DNA of 26,652 nucleotides from an uncultured Muribaculaceae bacterium. GTDB taxonomy: Bacteria; Bacteroidota; Bacteroidia; Bacteroidales; Muribaculaceae. How positions within the stretch are numbered: position 1 is the first letter of the stretch; every line of letters begins with the position of its first letter. Of this stretch, positions 1 through 7,200 are shown piece after piece. The notes under the pieces were generated by a model. That model saw nothing but the letters and a program-made list of their open reading frames with translations. It was not told the DNA's origin and made no database searches. The position numbers were made by a program, and so were the translations under genes. Location of the stretch: assembly GCA_934663645.1 (NCBI GenBank), contig CAKUKR010000026.1, forward strand, positions 1 through 26,652, written 5' to 3'.

Positions 1-76
1 AGATGGATTCGAACCACCGAAGGTATAAACCAGCAGATTTACAGTCTGCCCCATTTGGCCACTCTGGTATTCGCCC
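1..76 (-). tRNA. tRNA-Tyr (GUA), 3' end cut off by the window edge
   Basis: Read on the minus strand, the segment gives an acceptor 5' half GGGCGAA, a D-arm, an anticodon loop CTGTAAA with anticodon GTA, a long variable arm as expected for bacterial tRNA-Tyr, and a T-arm GGTGG-TTCGAAT-CCATC. The 3' acceptor strand lies beyond base 1, so the gene is partial. It follows tRNA-Thr by 7 nt in the same direction and is probably part of the same transcript. Confidence 0.93.
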
Positions 77-83
77 TGTTTTG

Positions 84-157
84 AGCCTCTTGTCGGATTC
101 GAACCAACGACCCCGAGATTACAAATCACGTGCTCTGGCCAACTGAGCTAAAGAGGC
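84..157 (-). tRNA. tRNA-Thr (UGU)
   Basis: The minus strand shows acceptor GCCTCTT pairing with AAGAGGC, D-loop AGCTCAGTTGG, anticodon loop TTTGTAA with anticodon TGT, and T-loop TTCGAAT in the GTTGG/CCGAC stem. The anticodon stem contains one T-T mismatch. The discriminator base is T and CCA is not encoded, so CCA has to be added after transcription, for instance by the cca product encoded in this window. It is the first gene of a tRNA operon running out of the left edge. Confidence 0.95.
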
Positions 158-209
158 TTGTCTTTGCGGTTTCAGCCACACGCCAAAAGGCGTTGTCCGA
201 AATCGAGTG

Positions 210-239
210 CAAAGTTAGGGAGTTTTTCTGACCCCGCAA
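210..239 (-). promoter_or_regulatory. Promoter of the tRNA-Thr/tRNA-Tyr operon
   Basis: A -7 element TAACTTTG (217-210) fits the Bacteroidota pattern TAnnTTTG, with a -33 TTG (239-237) exactly 19 nt upstream. Transcription would begin near 203, about 45 nt before the tRNA-Thr 5' end. The same spacing recurs at six other sites in this window. Confidence 0.75.
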
Positions 240-250
240 AATATTTCGAG

Positions 251-279
251 AAAAAAATGCACTTCTTGTGGTCATTTTG
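251..279 (-). terminator. Possible intrinsic terminator of glmS
   Basis: The minus strand reads AAAATG, a 2-nt bulge, CAC, loop AAGAA, GTG, then CATTTTTTT. The stem is short and A/T rich but is followed by a seven-T run, and it lies about 80 nt after the glmS stop codon. The stretch between also holds GC-rich inverted repeats (TCCTGC/GCAGGA around 302-335) that could contribute. Confidence 0.35.
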
Positions 280-361
280 CGGTTTTGAGGTGTCATCTTC
301 ACTTCCTGCGAGGCGAAACCGGTGAGGAAACCCCGGCAGGACTCGCCATTGGCGCCGCTGG

Positions 362-2203
362 TCACTCAACGGTGACGGATTTTGCGAGGTTGCGCGGCAT
401 ATCCACGTTCTTGCCTCTGTTGATGGCGATGTAGTACGACAGCAGCTGCAGAGGTATCGTGGTGACAATAGGCGACAGCATCTCTGGCACATCCGGGACC
501 TCGAGCACATAATCGGCTATGTCGCGTATCTGCGAATCTCCCTGTGACACTATGGCGAGTGTGCAGCCCTCACGAGCCTTGACCTGCTGCACATTGCTGA
601 CTATCTTGTCATACAGGTGGTCATTAGGGGCAATGATGACCGAGGGCATTTCAGCGTCGATGAGCGCAATCGGGCCGTGTTTCATCTCGGCTGCCGGGTA
701 GCCCTCGGCGTGGATATATGATATTTCCTTAAGTTTCAGCGCACCCTCGAGAGCTACTGGATAGCTGTAGCCGCGACCGAGGTACAGGAAATTGCGTGCG
801 TAGGTGTAGCGCAGTGACAGACGCTCAATCTGCGGCGCGAGTTTCAGCACCTCTTCTACTATAGAGGGCATCCTGAGTATCCATTTGCCGAGCTCCTCAA
901 TGTCATCCTCGGGCATTGTCTTCTTGAGCTGGGCTATGGTGAGCGCGAGTATGGTCAGCACCATCACCTGGCCGGTGAAGGCCTTGGTGGAAGCCACGCC
1001 GATTTCAGGGCCGACGTGGATGTATGTGCCGCTGTCTGTGGCTCGCGGTATTGACGAGCCTACTACATTGGATATGCCGTATACGAATGCCCCTTGCTTC
1101 TTAGCCAGCTGTATGGCTGCGAGAGTATCGGCAGTTTCTCCGGACTGTGATATTGCGAGCACGACATCTCCCGGGCCGATAACCGGGTTTGAATATCTGA
1201 ACTCGCTGGCGTATTCCACCTCAACGGGTATGCGGCACATGTCCTGAAGAAGGCGTTTTCCGATGAGACCGGCGTGCCATGACGTGCCGCAAGCGACGAT
1301 GATGATGCGGCGTGCATCGAGGAACTTCTCCTTGTTGTCATAAACTCCGTTCAGCATCATTCGCTTGCCGCCCTCGATGACGCGGCCTCGTATGCAGTCC
1401 AGGAGCGTTGAGGGCTGTTCAAATATCTCCTTGAGCATGAAATGCGGGTAACCGCCCTTCTCGAGCTGGGAAATGGACCATTCGAGTTTCTTGACGCTGA
1501 CGGTAGACTCCTCGTTCTTTAGGTTGAGCAGGCGCAGCGGCTTGCCTCGGCGTATCAGGGCAATCTGTTCGTCCTCGAGGTAGACCACATTCTTGGTATA
1601 CTCAACAAACGGCGTAGCGTCTGAGGCGAGGAATGTCTCGTTGTCTCCCACCCCGATGACTAGCGGGCTGCTGTTGCGTGCGGCGACAATCGTGCCGGGG
1701 TCGTCCTTGGCAATCACGGCTATGGCATACGCGCCGACAACTTGCTTCAGGGCTACGCGGACTGCCTCGACGAGGGAGCAGTCGTTTTCGAGCCGGACGA
1801 ACTCGATGAGCTGCGCGAGGACCTCGGTGTCGGTCTGGGAATAGAACTTGCAGCCGTGTTCGACGAGCGCGTCTTTGAGCAACTTGTAATTCTCGATAGT
1901 GCCGTTATGGACTATGGCGAGGTTGCCGTCCTCGCTGTAATGGGGATGCGCATTGCAGTCAGAGGGTTCGCCGTGTGTCGCCCAACGGGTGTGGGCTATG
2001 CCGTAAGTGGCTTGCGTGTCCTTGTCCTTGCAAAAGTTGACAAGGTTATCCACCTTGCCGTGAGTCTTGTATATATTAATCTTGCCTTCTCGACCGAGGG
2101 CGATGCCGGCACTGTCATATCCACGGTATTCGAGGCGGTAAAGCCCCTTGATGAGAACATCGTAAACGTTACGGTCTCCTACATATCCTACAATTCCGCA
2201 CAT
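362..2203 (-). CDS. glmS: Glutamine--fructose-6-phosphate aminotransferase (isomerizing)
   Basis: This is the first enzyme of UDP-N-acetylglucosamine synthesis: it moves the glutamine amide nitrogen to fructose-6-phosphate, giving glucosamine-6-phosphate for peptidoglycan and LPS. The 613-residue protein has the family's full length. The start is fixed by MCGIVGYVG, in which Cys2 becomes the N-terminal nucleophile of the class II glutaminase domain (about 1-240, with HTRWATHG and HNGTIEN). Two SIS sugar-isomerase domains follow, with VACGTSWHAG (about 305), ISQSGETADT (about 353) and the tail motif KSVTVE. It stands alone between the tsf terminator and the tRNA operon and has its own promoter at 2335-2365. 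I see no feature of a glmS ribozyme in the roughly 125-nt leader. Confidence 0.98.
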   Translation of the reverse strand: MCGIVGYVGDRNVYDVLIKGLYRLEYRGYDSAGIALGREGKINIYKTHGKVDNLVNFCKDKDTQATYGIAHTRWATHGEPSDCNAHPHYSEDGNLAIVHNGTIENYKLLKDALVEHGCKFYSQTDTEVLAQLIEFVRLENDCSLVEAVRVALKQVVGAYAIAVIAKDDPGTIVAARNSSPLVIGVGDNETFLASDATPFVEYTKNVVYLEDEQIALIRRGKPLRLLNLKNEESTVSVKKLEWSISQLEKGGYPHFMLKEIFEQPSTLLDCIRGRVIEGGKRMMLNGVYDNKEKFLDARRIIIVACGTSWHAGLIGKRLLQDMCRIPVEVEYASEFRYSNPVIGPGDVVLAISQSGETADTLAAIQLAKKQGAFVYGISNVVGSSIPRATDSGTYIHVGPEIGVASTKAFTGQVMVLTILALTIAQLKKTMPEDDIEELGKWILRMPSIVEEVLKLAPQIERLSLRYTYARNFLYLGRGYSYPVALEGALKLKEISYIHAEGYPAAEMKHGPIALIDAEMPSVIIAPNDHLYDKIVSNVQQVKAREGCTLAIVSQGDSQIRDIADYVLEVPDVPEMLSPIVTTIPLQLLSYYIAINRGKNVDMPRNLAKSVTVE

Positions 2204-2334
2204 ACTTGCTTAAAAGAGATGGGTTATGATGTTGCTATAAAGCGGCAGTGGCGTGCTTCCGGCTAGAGGCCCGAAAAACGTGCTGACCGACGGATAAGTA
2301 ACGCGGCATGAAAACCGATATTACTATTTATCGA

Positions 2335-2365
2335 CAAAGGTACAAAAAATATTCGGGATAAACAA
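2335..2365 (-). promoter_or_regulatory. Promoter of glmS
   Basis: The -7 element TACCTTTG (2342-2335) and -33 TTG (2365-2363) are 20 nt apart, matching TAnnTTTG promoters of Bacteroidota. Expected transcription start is near 2328, giving a leader of about 125 nt. The -33 element directly abuts the stem of the tsf terminator. Confidence 0.7.
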
Positions 2366-2398
2366 GGCACGCACCTTCCGCGAGGGAAGATGCATGCC
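2356..2398 (-). terminator. Intrinsic terminator after tsf
   Basis: A 14-bp stem (2398-2385 with 2379-2366, including three G-T pairs) closes a 5-nt loop CTCGC and is followed on the minus strand by TTGTTTATCC, a modest T-rich tail. It lies 27 nt after the tsf stop codon and ends the rplM-rpsI-rpsB-tsf transcript. The T-tail overlaps the glmS promoter. Confidence 0.7.
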
Positions 2399-2424
2399 GA
2401 AAGTGTGTATGTCTGATAAAATTA

Positions 2425-3417
2425 TCAATCCTCGTTGAGGTTCACACGCTTGAATGCAGCGACTGCGAGGCCTTTCTTGACAGACTCAAGATACTGGCCT
2501 ACGGTCATCTTGCCGTCGCGGTGGTATTCCTGCTCCATGAGGCAGTTCTCCTTGAAGAACTTGTTCATGCGTCCCTGTGCGATGTTCTTGATCATCTGCT
2601 CGGGGAGGTTAGCAGCCTTGGCCTCTGCGGTGGTCTTTGCAATTTCGCGAGCCTTGTCAGCTTCTTCCTGAGTGAGCCAGCCCTTGGCCATGTTGGACTC
2701 GATGTGGTCTTCGCTGTCAACGAGGTTGGGGTTGATGCCAGCCTTGCGGATGGCAGCTTCGACAGCTTTGTGTACCTGCTCTGCCTTTGTCTTCTCGACA
2801 GCCACGGTGTACTCGCCGTCCTTGATGCTCTGGGGGACGCTGTCGCGGTCAACTGCCACGGGGTTCATTGCAGCAACCTGCATGGCGATTTCCTTGCCGG
2901 TGTACTCGTCGATGCCTTCCATGTTGAGGCCAACGATTGTAGCGAGTTTGTTGCCAAGGTGATCATAACCAGCAACAGAGGGAGCTTCGACATATTCGTA
3001 TGCGCCGAGTTCCATCTTCTCGCCAGTCTTGCCGATTTCGTCTGTAATTTTCTCCTCAACAGTGCGGTCGCCGATTTTGAGGGCCTTCACCTCGTCGAGG
3101 GACTTGGCTGAAGCGGCAAGAGCGGCGTCGAGGATGTCCTTTGTGAGCTGACGGAAAGACTCGTTCTTTGCCACGAAGTCAGTTTCGCACTTGAGAGCGA
3201 CGATGGCGGCGAAACCGGGTTTCACAGCTGAGAGGACACAGCCCTCGGCAGCCTCGCGGTCTTCGCGCTTAGCAGCCACAGCCTGTCCTTTCTTTCTGAT
3301 AATCTCGATAGCGGCATCGATGTCGCCGCCAGTTTCTGCGAGAGCGTTCTTGCAGTCCATCATGCCGGCACCGGTCATGTGGCGGAGCTTTTTGATGTCT
3401 TCTATATTTACTGCCAT
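2425..3417 (-). CDS. tsf: Translation elongation factor Ts
   Basis: EF-Ts is the guanine nucleotide exchange factor that recycles EF-Tu-GDP in the cytoplasm. The 330-residue protein opens with the UBA-like domain (IKKLRHMTGAGMMDCKNAL, about 8-27) and has the conserved TDFVAKN motif near residue 80 that contacts EF-Tu. The rest is the duplicated EF-Ts dimerisation/core domain. The length is normal for Bacteroidales and longer than the E. coli protein (283 aa). It follows rpsB by 58 nt and closes the translation operon. The ATG at 3417 is the natural start because the UBA domain begins straight after it. Confidence 0.98.
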   Translation of the reverse strand: MAVNIEDIKKLRHMTGAGMMDCKNALAETGGDIDAAIEIIRKKGQAVAAKREDREAAEGCVLSAVKPGFAAIVALKCETDFVAKNESFRQLTKDILDAALAASAKSLDEVKALKIGDRTVEEKITDEIGKTGEKMELGAYEYVEAPSVAGYDHLGNKLATIVGLNMEGIDEYTGKEIAMQVAAMNPVAVDRDSVPQSIKDGEYTVAVEKTKAEQVHKAVEAAIRKAGINPNLVDSEDHIESNMAKGWLTQEEADKAREIAKTTAEAKAANLPEQMIKNIAQGRMNKFFKENCLMEQEYHRDGKMTVGQYLESVKKGLAVAAFKRVNLNED

Positions 3418-3475
3418 TGTATTCAGTTTATTAGGTTATAAAAATGAGAGGAGAGAAGAAGTGAGGGGTGCTATT

Positions 3476-4315
3476 TCACTCTGCTGCGGGAGCTTCTTCA
3501 GCCTTGGGAGCTTCCTCGGCTGCGGGAGCGGGCTGTTCAGCAGCTTCGTTGCGGCGCACGCGGCGACGCTTTCCGGGGACAGGCTGCTCGGCAGCGTCCT
3601 TGTCCTCGGGAGTGTCGAGTTTCTCGACCTTGCGCTCCTCGAGGCCCTCTGCCATAGCGGAGCAAACAGCGTCGAGGATAACCTCGATGCTCTTGGATGC
3701 GTCGTCGTTGGCGGGGATTACGAAGTCGATGTCCTCGGGGTTGGAGTTGGTGTCAACGATGCCGAACACGGGTATGCCGAGACGCTTTGCCTCTGCCACA
3801 GCGATATGCTCTTTGAGCACGTCAACCACGAACAGTGCCGAGGGGAGTCGGTTGAGGTCGGCGATAGAGCCGAGGTTCTTCTCGAGTTTGGCACGCTGGC
3901 GGGAAATCTGCAGTCTCTCTCGCTTGGAAAGTCTGTCGAATGTTCCGTCCTTCTCCATCTTGTCGATAGAAGTCATTTTCTTGACAGCCTTGCGGATAGT
4001 GGGGAAGTTTGTGAGCATACCGCCCGGCCAACGCTCGATGACGTAAGGCATGTTGATTGAAGCAGCTTTCTCAGCCACAGCCTCCTTGGCCTGCTTCTTC
4101 GTAGCGACGAATAGGACACGCTTGCCGCTCTTGGCGATCTGCTTGAGGGCAGCGGCAGCCTCGTCTATCTTGGCTGCGGTCTTGTAGAGGTCGATGATGT
4201 GGATGCCGTTGCGCTCCATGAAGATGTAGGGCGCCATAGCGGGGTTCCATTTTCTTTTGAGGTGTCCGAAGTGACAACCTGCGGCGAGAAGTTGTTCAAA
4301 TGTGGGTGTTGCCAT
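3476..4315 (-). CDS. rpsB: 30S ribosomal protein S2
   Basis: S2 is a late-assembling protein of the small subunit that helps hold S1 or its equivalent. The 279-residue product has the typical start TFEQLLAAGCHFGHLKRKWNP, the segment FVATKKQAKEAV (about 69), ERWPGGMLTNF (about 94) and the domain end VIPANDDASKSIEV. The last 60 residues form a low-complexity tail rich in Glu, Ala, Pro and Arg (RRRVRRNEAAEQ, then repeats of EEAP) that extends beyond the conserved domain, as in other Bacteroidales. It sits 303 nt after rpsI and 58 nt before tsf. The unusually long upstream spacer may be its own regulatory leader. Confidence 0.98.
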   Translation of the reverse strand: MATPTFEQLLAAGCHFGHLKRKWNPAMAPYIFMERNGIHIIDLYKTAAKIDEAAAALKQIAKSGKRVLFVATKKQAKEAVAEKAASINMPYVIERWPGGMLTNFPTIRKAVKKMTSIDKMEKDGTFDRLSKRERLQISRQRAKLEKNLGSIADLNRLPSALFVVDVLKEHIAVAEAKRLGIPVFGIVDTNSNPEDIDFVIPANDDASKSIEVILDAVCSAMAEGLEERKVEKLDTPEDKDAAEQPVPGKRRRVRRNEAAEQPAPAAEEAPKAEEAPAAE

Positions 4316-4618
4316 TTGTTTGATAAGTGTTTACGTTCTGTTGAAATACAATTCTGAAGTAGGGAACGTGTCCATCTCCGGAATTTAGATACTAAACTCA
4401 TGCCGTGGGATATGGCCGCCACGGCTTCGGCCTGATGTGTCCTTGCCTGTTTTCGCTGCTCGAGAGTGGCAAAACCGGCATCGGCAATTTCATTTACATG
4501 GGGAAGACGGCTGCGACAGGAGACATCCCGTCGAGTCGTCTGCCCGATATCGTCGTCATGCCGCTGCGGGAGAGCCTCTGTCTGAAGAGAATAAGCCACG
4601 CAGCGAGCGATGCGGTTG
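4316..4618 (-). other. Structured 303-nt spacer upstream of rpsB, candidate leader RNA
   Basis: No gene is supported here. Read on the minus strand there are several stems: CGCTGCG pairing with CGCAGCG around a nested CTCT/AGAG hairpin near the rpsI end, GACGG/CCGTC, TTGCC/GGCAA, and GCCGTGG/CCACGGC (about 4400-4425). None has a T-tract and no TAnnTTTG promoter was found, so the operon probably reads through. Its position before rpsB-tsf would suit S2-mediated autoregulation, known in gammaproteobacteria; for this lineage that is inference. Confidence 0.4.
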
Positions 4619-5005
4619 TCAACGTTTCGAGAACTGGAAGCGTTTGCGAGCCTTGGGACGACCCGGTTTCTTGCGCTCTACGACGCGGGCATCGCGCGTC
4701 ATGAAGCCTTCTGCACGGAGAGCGGCCTTGTCCTCGGGGTTAACCTTGACGAGGGCTCGCGCGATAGCGAGGCGGAGAGCTTCTGACTGTCCTTTGTAGC
4801 CGCCGCCATCGAGGTTGACCTTGATGTCATACTTGTCCTCGACACCGAGTGTCAACAGGGGCTGTTTCACCACATACTGAAGAATAGATGAGGGGAAGTA
4901 ATCATCGAGGGAGCGTTTGTTGATAGTTATAACTCCGGAACCTTCGGAGAGGTAAACGCGAGCCACAGCGGCCTTGCGACGGCCAATTGCATTGATTTTT
5001 TCCAT
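4619..5005 (-). CDS. rpsI: 30S ribosomal protein S9
   Basis: S9 is a small-subunit head protein whose basic C-terminal tail reaches into the P site. The 128-residue product begins EKINAIGRRKAAVARVYL and ends with the canonical KRFQFSKR, whose last residues contact P-site tRNA; both ends match the family, so the gene is complete. It starts 6 nt after the rplM stop codon, the standard L13-S9 pair. It is followed by the long structured spacer rather than directly by rpsB. Confidence 0.98.
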   Translation of the reverse strand: MEKINAIGRRKAAVARVYLSEGSGVITINKRSLDDYFPSSILQYVVKQPLLTLGVEDKYDIKVNLDGGGYKGQSEALRLAIARALVKVNPEDKAALRAEGFMTRDARVVERKKPGRPKARKRFQFSKR

Positions 5006-5011
5006 CTTCTA

Positions 5012-5491
5012 TTATTTCAATTTATTGATGTCGATAGTTTTGGGATTCATGTCACCGAAGGGATGCTCTGCAGAGTTGAAAACGTGGAGGTTCTTGAGCT
5101 GGGCAGCGCCGAGCTTGGTCTTGGGGAGCATACCTTTTACCACTTTTATGAAGAGGGGGTGCTTGCCGTTGCGAAGTGTAGCCTTGTACGACTTCTTCAT
5201 GAGGTCGGCGGGAGTGAATGCACGCTGTCCGCCGGGGTAGCCGGTATAGCGCAGGTATTCGTGGTTTTCAAACTTGTTGCCGGTCATCCGCACTTTGTCT
5301 GCGTTGATGATGATCACGTTGTCACCGCAGTCCATGTGGGGGGTGTACTCTGGTTTGTACTTTCCACGGAGGATTTTGGCGACTACTGAGCAGAGACGGC
5401 CGAGCACCATGTCGGTTGCGTCTATCAGCACCCACTCCTTGGTGATTTTGTCAGGAGTGACTGACTGTGTCTTATAACTTAAAGTATCCAC
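5012..5491 (-). CDS. rplM: 50S ribosomal protein L13
   Basis: L13 is an early-assembly protein of the large subunit. The 159-residue product contains the family core WVLIDATDMVLGRLCS, LRGKYKPEYTPHMDCGD, NADKVRMTGNK, YTGYPGG and VKGMLP. The start is GTG at 5491: the reading frame is closed by a TAA a few codons upstream, and the next in-frame ATG falls at residue 28 inside the domain. The N-terminal segment MDTLSYKT before the core looks like that of other Bacteroidales L13 proteins as I remember them. It is the first gene of the operon, behind promoter 5603-5632 and a structured leader of about 105 nt. Confidence 0.97.
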   Translation of the reverse strand: MDTLSYKTQSVTPDKITKEWVLIDATDMVLGRLCSVVAKILRGKYKPEYTPHMDCGDNVIIINADKVRMTGNKFENHEYLRYTGYPGGQRAFTPADLMKKSYKATLRNGKHPLFIKVVKGMLPKTKLGAAQLKNLHVFNSAEHPFGDMNPKTIDINKLK

Positions 5492-5596
5492 TTCTTTCGA
5501 TGCGTTTAATTAATTAATTTATTGACAGTTAGCACGTGGAATGTCCGGCCAGAGACACGCCGCTGCCGCACTGTCGAACGACGTTTGGATATAATC
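5492..5596 (-). promoter_or_regulatory. Leader of the rplM operon with a hairpin, possible autoregulatory element
   Basis: Between the predicted transcription start (near 5597) and the GTG of rplM, the minus strand has an outer stem GACAGT/ACTGTC enclosing a GC-rich region that includes GTGTC pairing with GACAT. An A/T-rich linker of TAAT repeats follows up to the start codon. L13 leaders that control L13-S9 operons are known in other phyla; whether this one acts that way is inference. Confidence 0.35.
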
Positions 5597-5602
5597 GGCT
5601 TG

Positions 5603-5632
5603 CAAAAGTACTAATAATCTGCGATATGGCAA
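5603..5632 (-). promoter_or_regulatory. Promoter of the rplM-rpsI-rpsB-tsf operon
   Basis: The -7 element TACTTTTG (5610-5603) and -33 TTG (5632-5630) are 19 nt apart. It begins only 24 nt after the cca stop codon with no terminator between, so transcription from the upstream operon may also enter the ribosomal protein genes. Confidence 0.72.
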
Positions 5633-5655
5633 AATATTTTTTTCATGGCGCGTTT

Positions 5656-7200
5656 TTATATCCTCCCGAGCTCGCGGTCGCGGTGCTGTTTGTCGGCTGC
5701 CTGCTTGAGTTGCAGCTGGCGGCGATGCTCCTCGCGCTCGGTGTTGCGAGCCTCGAACTTTTCACGCAGGGCGGCTATGTCGTCCACGGGAGCGAGGCCG
5801 AAATCCGGCGCAATGGAGAGCATGTAGTCGAAGGCCTGGGAATAGTCGAGATGCTGCTCGCGGGCGTATGTATTGACAGCGGCCTTGACCTCGCCGAGCA
5901 ATGGTGTTGGGCCGATGCCGAACACGTCCATTATCTCGTTGCCGTTTATCACGGCTGGGGCAGTGCGCATGGCATCCTCGCGGCGTATCTGGTCGAGCCG
6001 CTGGCGCACCTTTGCGAAAGTGTCGAGTATCCTCCGCACCTTGACCGCGTTCTTCGAGGTCAGGTCTGCCTCGGCGAGTATCATGAGGTCGTTCAGGTCG
6101 TCTGGGTCGCCGGCATCGGCGATCATTCGGCGGACGGCTGAATCGGTGACACCCTCCTCCCCTATCTGCTGGGGGCGCATGTGCAGCCCTACGAGTTTCG
6201 CCACATACTTCATCTTGACATTCATGGGGAGCTTCATCTTGCGGAATATGCGCTCTACCATCTTCTCTCCGATGAAATTGTGGTTGCGGAACGTCCAACC
6301 GGTCTGTGGGGAATACTGCTTGGTAGCGGGCTTTGCGATGTCGTGCATAAGCGCAGCCCAGCGCAGCCATTCGAAACCTGAAACGGCAGCCACGTTGTCC
6401 ACCACCTGGAGCGTGTGGGCGAAATTGTCCTTGTGCCCGCGCCCGTCAATGGTCTCCACCCCCTTGAGGGCGACGAGCTCCGGGAAGATGAGTTCGAGCA
6501 GTCCCGACATGTCGAGCAGCTTGAATCCTATAGAGGGTTTTGGGCTGCGGAGTATTTTGGAAAGTTCGGTATTGATGCGCTCCTTGGTGATTATTGATAT
6601 GCGCTCGCGGTTGCGGCATATTGCGTCGAAGGTGGCGCGGTCGATGCGGAAGTTTAGCTGTGTGGCAAAACGGATGGCCCGCATCATGCGCAGGGGGTCG
6701 TCGGAGAAGGTGACATCCGGGTCGCGGGGTGTGCGCAACAGCTTGTTGTGAAGGTCTACAAGGCCGTTGTAAGGGTCAACAAGATCGCCGAAGCTGCCCT
6801 CGTTGAGCGACAGGGCGAGTATGTTGATGGTGAAGTCGCGGCGAGCCTGGTCGTCAGCGAGCGTTCCGTCCTCGACTATGGGGTTGCGGCTGTCTCGGGT
6901 GTACGACTCACGGCGAGCGCCCACAAACTCAAGCTCATATCCACGGTATTTCACCTGCGCCGTGCCGTATGTGGCAAACACCGACAGGCAGGCGCCTTTG
7001 CCGAGCCGGGCAGCCACTTCCTGCGCCAGCCCGATGCCGCTGCCGACGGCGACGAAATCGATGTCGGAGGAATGCCGCTTGAGGAAAATGTCGCGCACAT
7101 ACCCGCCGATGACGTATGCTTGGCAACCGAGAGCATCGGCTGCCTGGCCTACGATACGGAATATTTCGCTGTCTATGTCCTCCCGAAGGTTCATTGTCAT
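5656..7200 (-). CDS. cca: CCA tRNA nucleotidyltransferase with HD domain (poly(A) polymerase family)
   Basis: Adds or repairs the 3'-CCA of tRNAs, needed here because the two tRNA genes in the window lack encoded CCA. The 514-residue protein is a class II nucleotidyltransferase: GGYVRD (32-37), the metal-binding pair D46/D48 in SSDIDFV, RRDFTIN (120-126) and RMMRAIRFA (171-179). An HD-type domain follows (HKDNFAH near 256, HD at 286-287, HMRPQQIG). The last 40 or so residues are a charged, Gln/Arg-rich helix or disordered tail. The start ATG overlaps the upstream M24 stop as ATGA; a second ATG lies two codons in. The alternative reading, poly(A) polymerase, cannot be excluded by eye. Confidence 0.93.
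   Translation of the reverse strand: MTMNLREDIDSEIFRIVGQAADALGCQAYVIGGYVRDIFLKRHSSDIDFVAVGSGIGLAQEVAARLGKGACLSVFATYGTAQVKYRGYELEFVGARRESYTRDSRNPIVEDGTLADDQARRDFTINILALSLNEGSFGDLVDPYNGLVDLHNKLLRTPRDPDVTFSDDPLRMMRAIRFATQLNFRIDRATFDAICRNRERISIITKERINTELSKILRSPKPSIGFKLLDMSGLLELIFPELVALKGVETIDGRGHKDNFAHTLQVVDNVAAVSGFEWLRWAALMHDIAKPATKQYSPQTGWTFRNHNFIGEKMVERIFRKMKLPMNVKMKYVAKLVGLHMRPQQIGEEGVTDSAVRRMIADAGDPDDLNDLMILAEADLTSKNAVKVRRILDTFAKVRQRLDQIRREDAMRTAPAVINGNEIMDVFGIGPTPLLGEVKAAVNTYAREQHLDYSQAFDYMLSIAPDFGLAPVDDIAALREKFEARNTEREEHRRQLQLKQAADKQHRDRELGRI

Noticed and set aside
2204..2330. glmS ribozyme or riboswitch in the glmS leader
   Set aside because: No recognisable core, and the ribozyme is known mainly from Firmicutes; the leader shows no strong structure.
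3191..4060. 289-codon open frame on the plus strand across tsf and rpsB
   Set aside because: It lies opposite two certain genes and reads as low-complexity Leu/Gly/Val sequence; it results from codon bias on the coding strand.
4165..4599. 144-codon minus-strand frame across the rpsI-rpsB spacer
   Set aside because: It enters rpsB in the wrong frame and lacks any family resemblance; the spacer looks structured rather than coding.
5873..6751. 292-codon plus-strand open frame inside cca
   Set aside because: Antisense shadow; rich in Ser, Arg and Met, without domain features.
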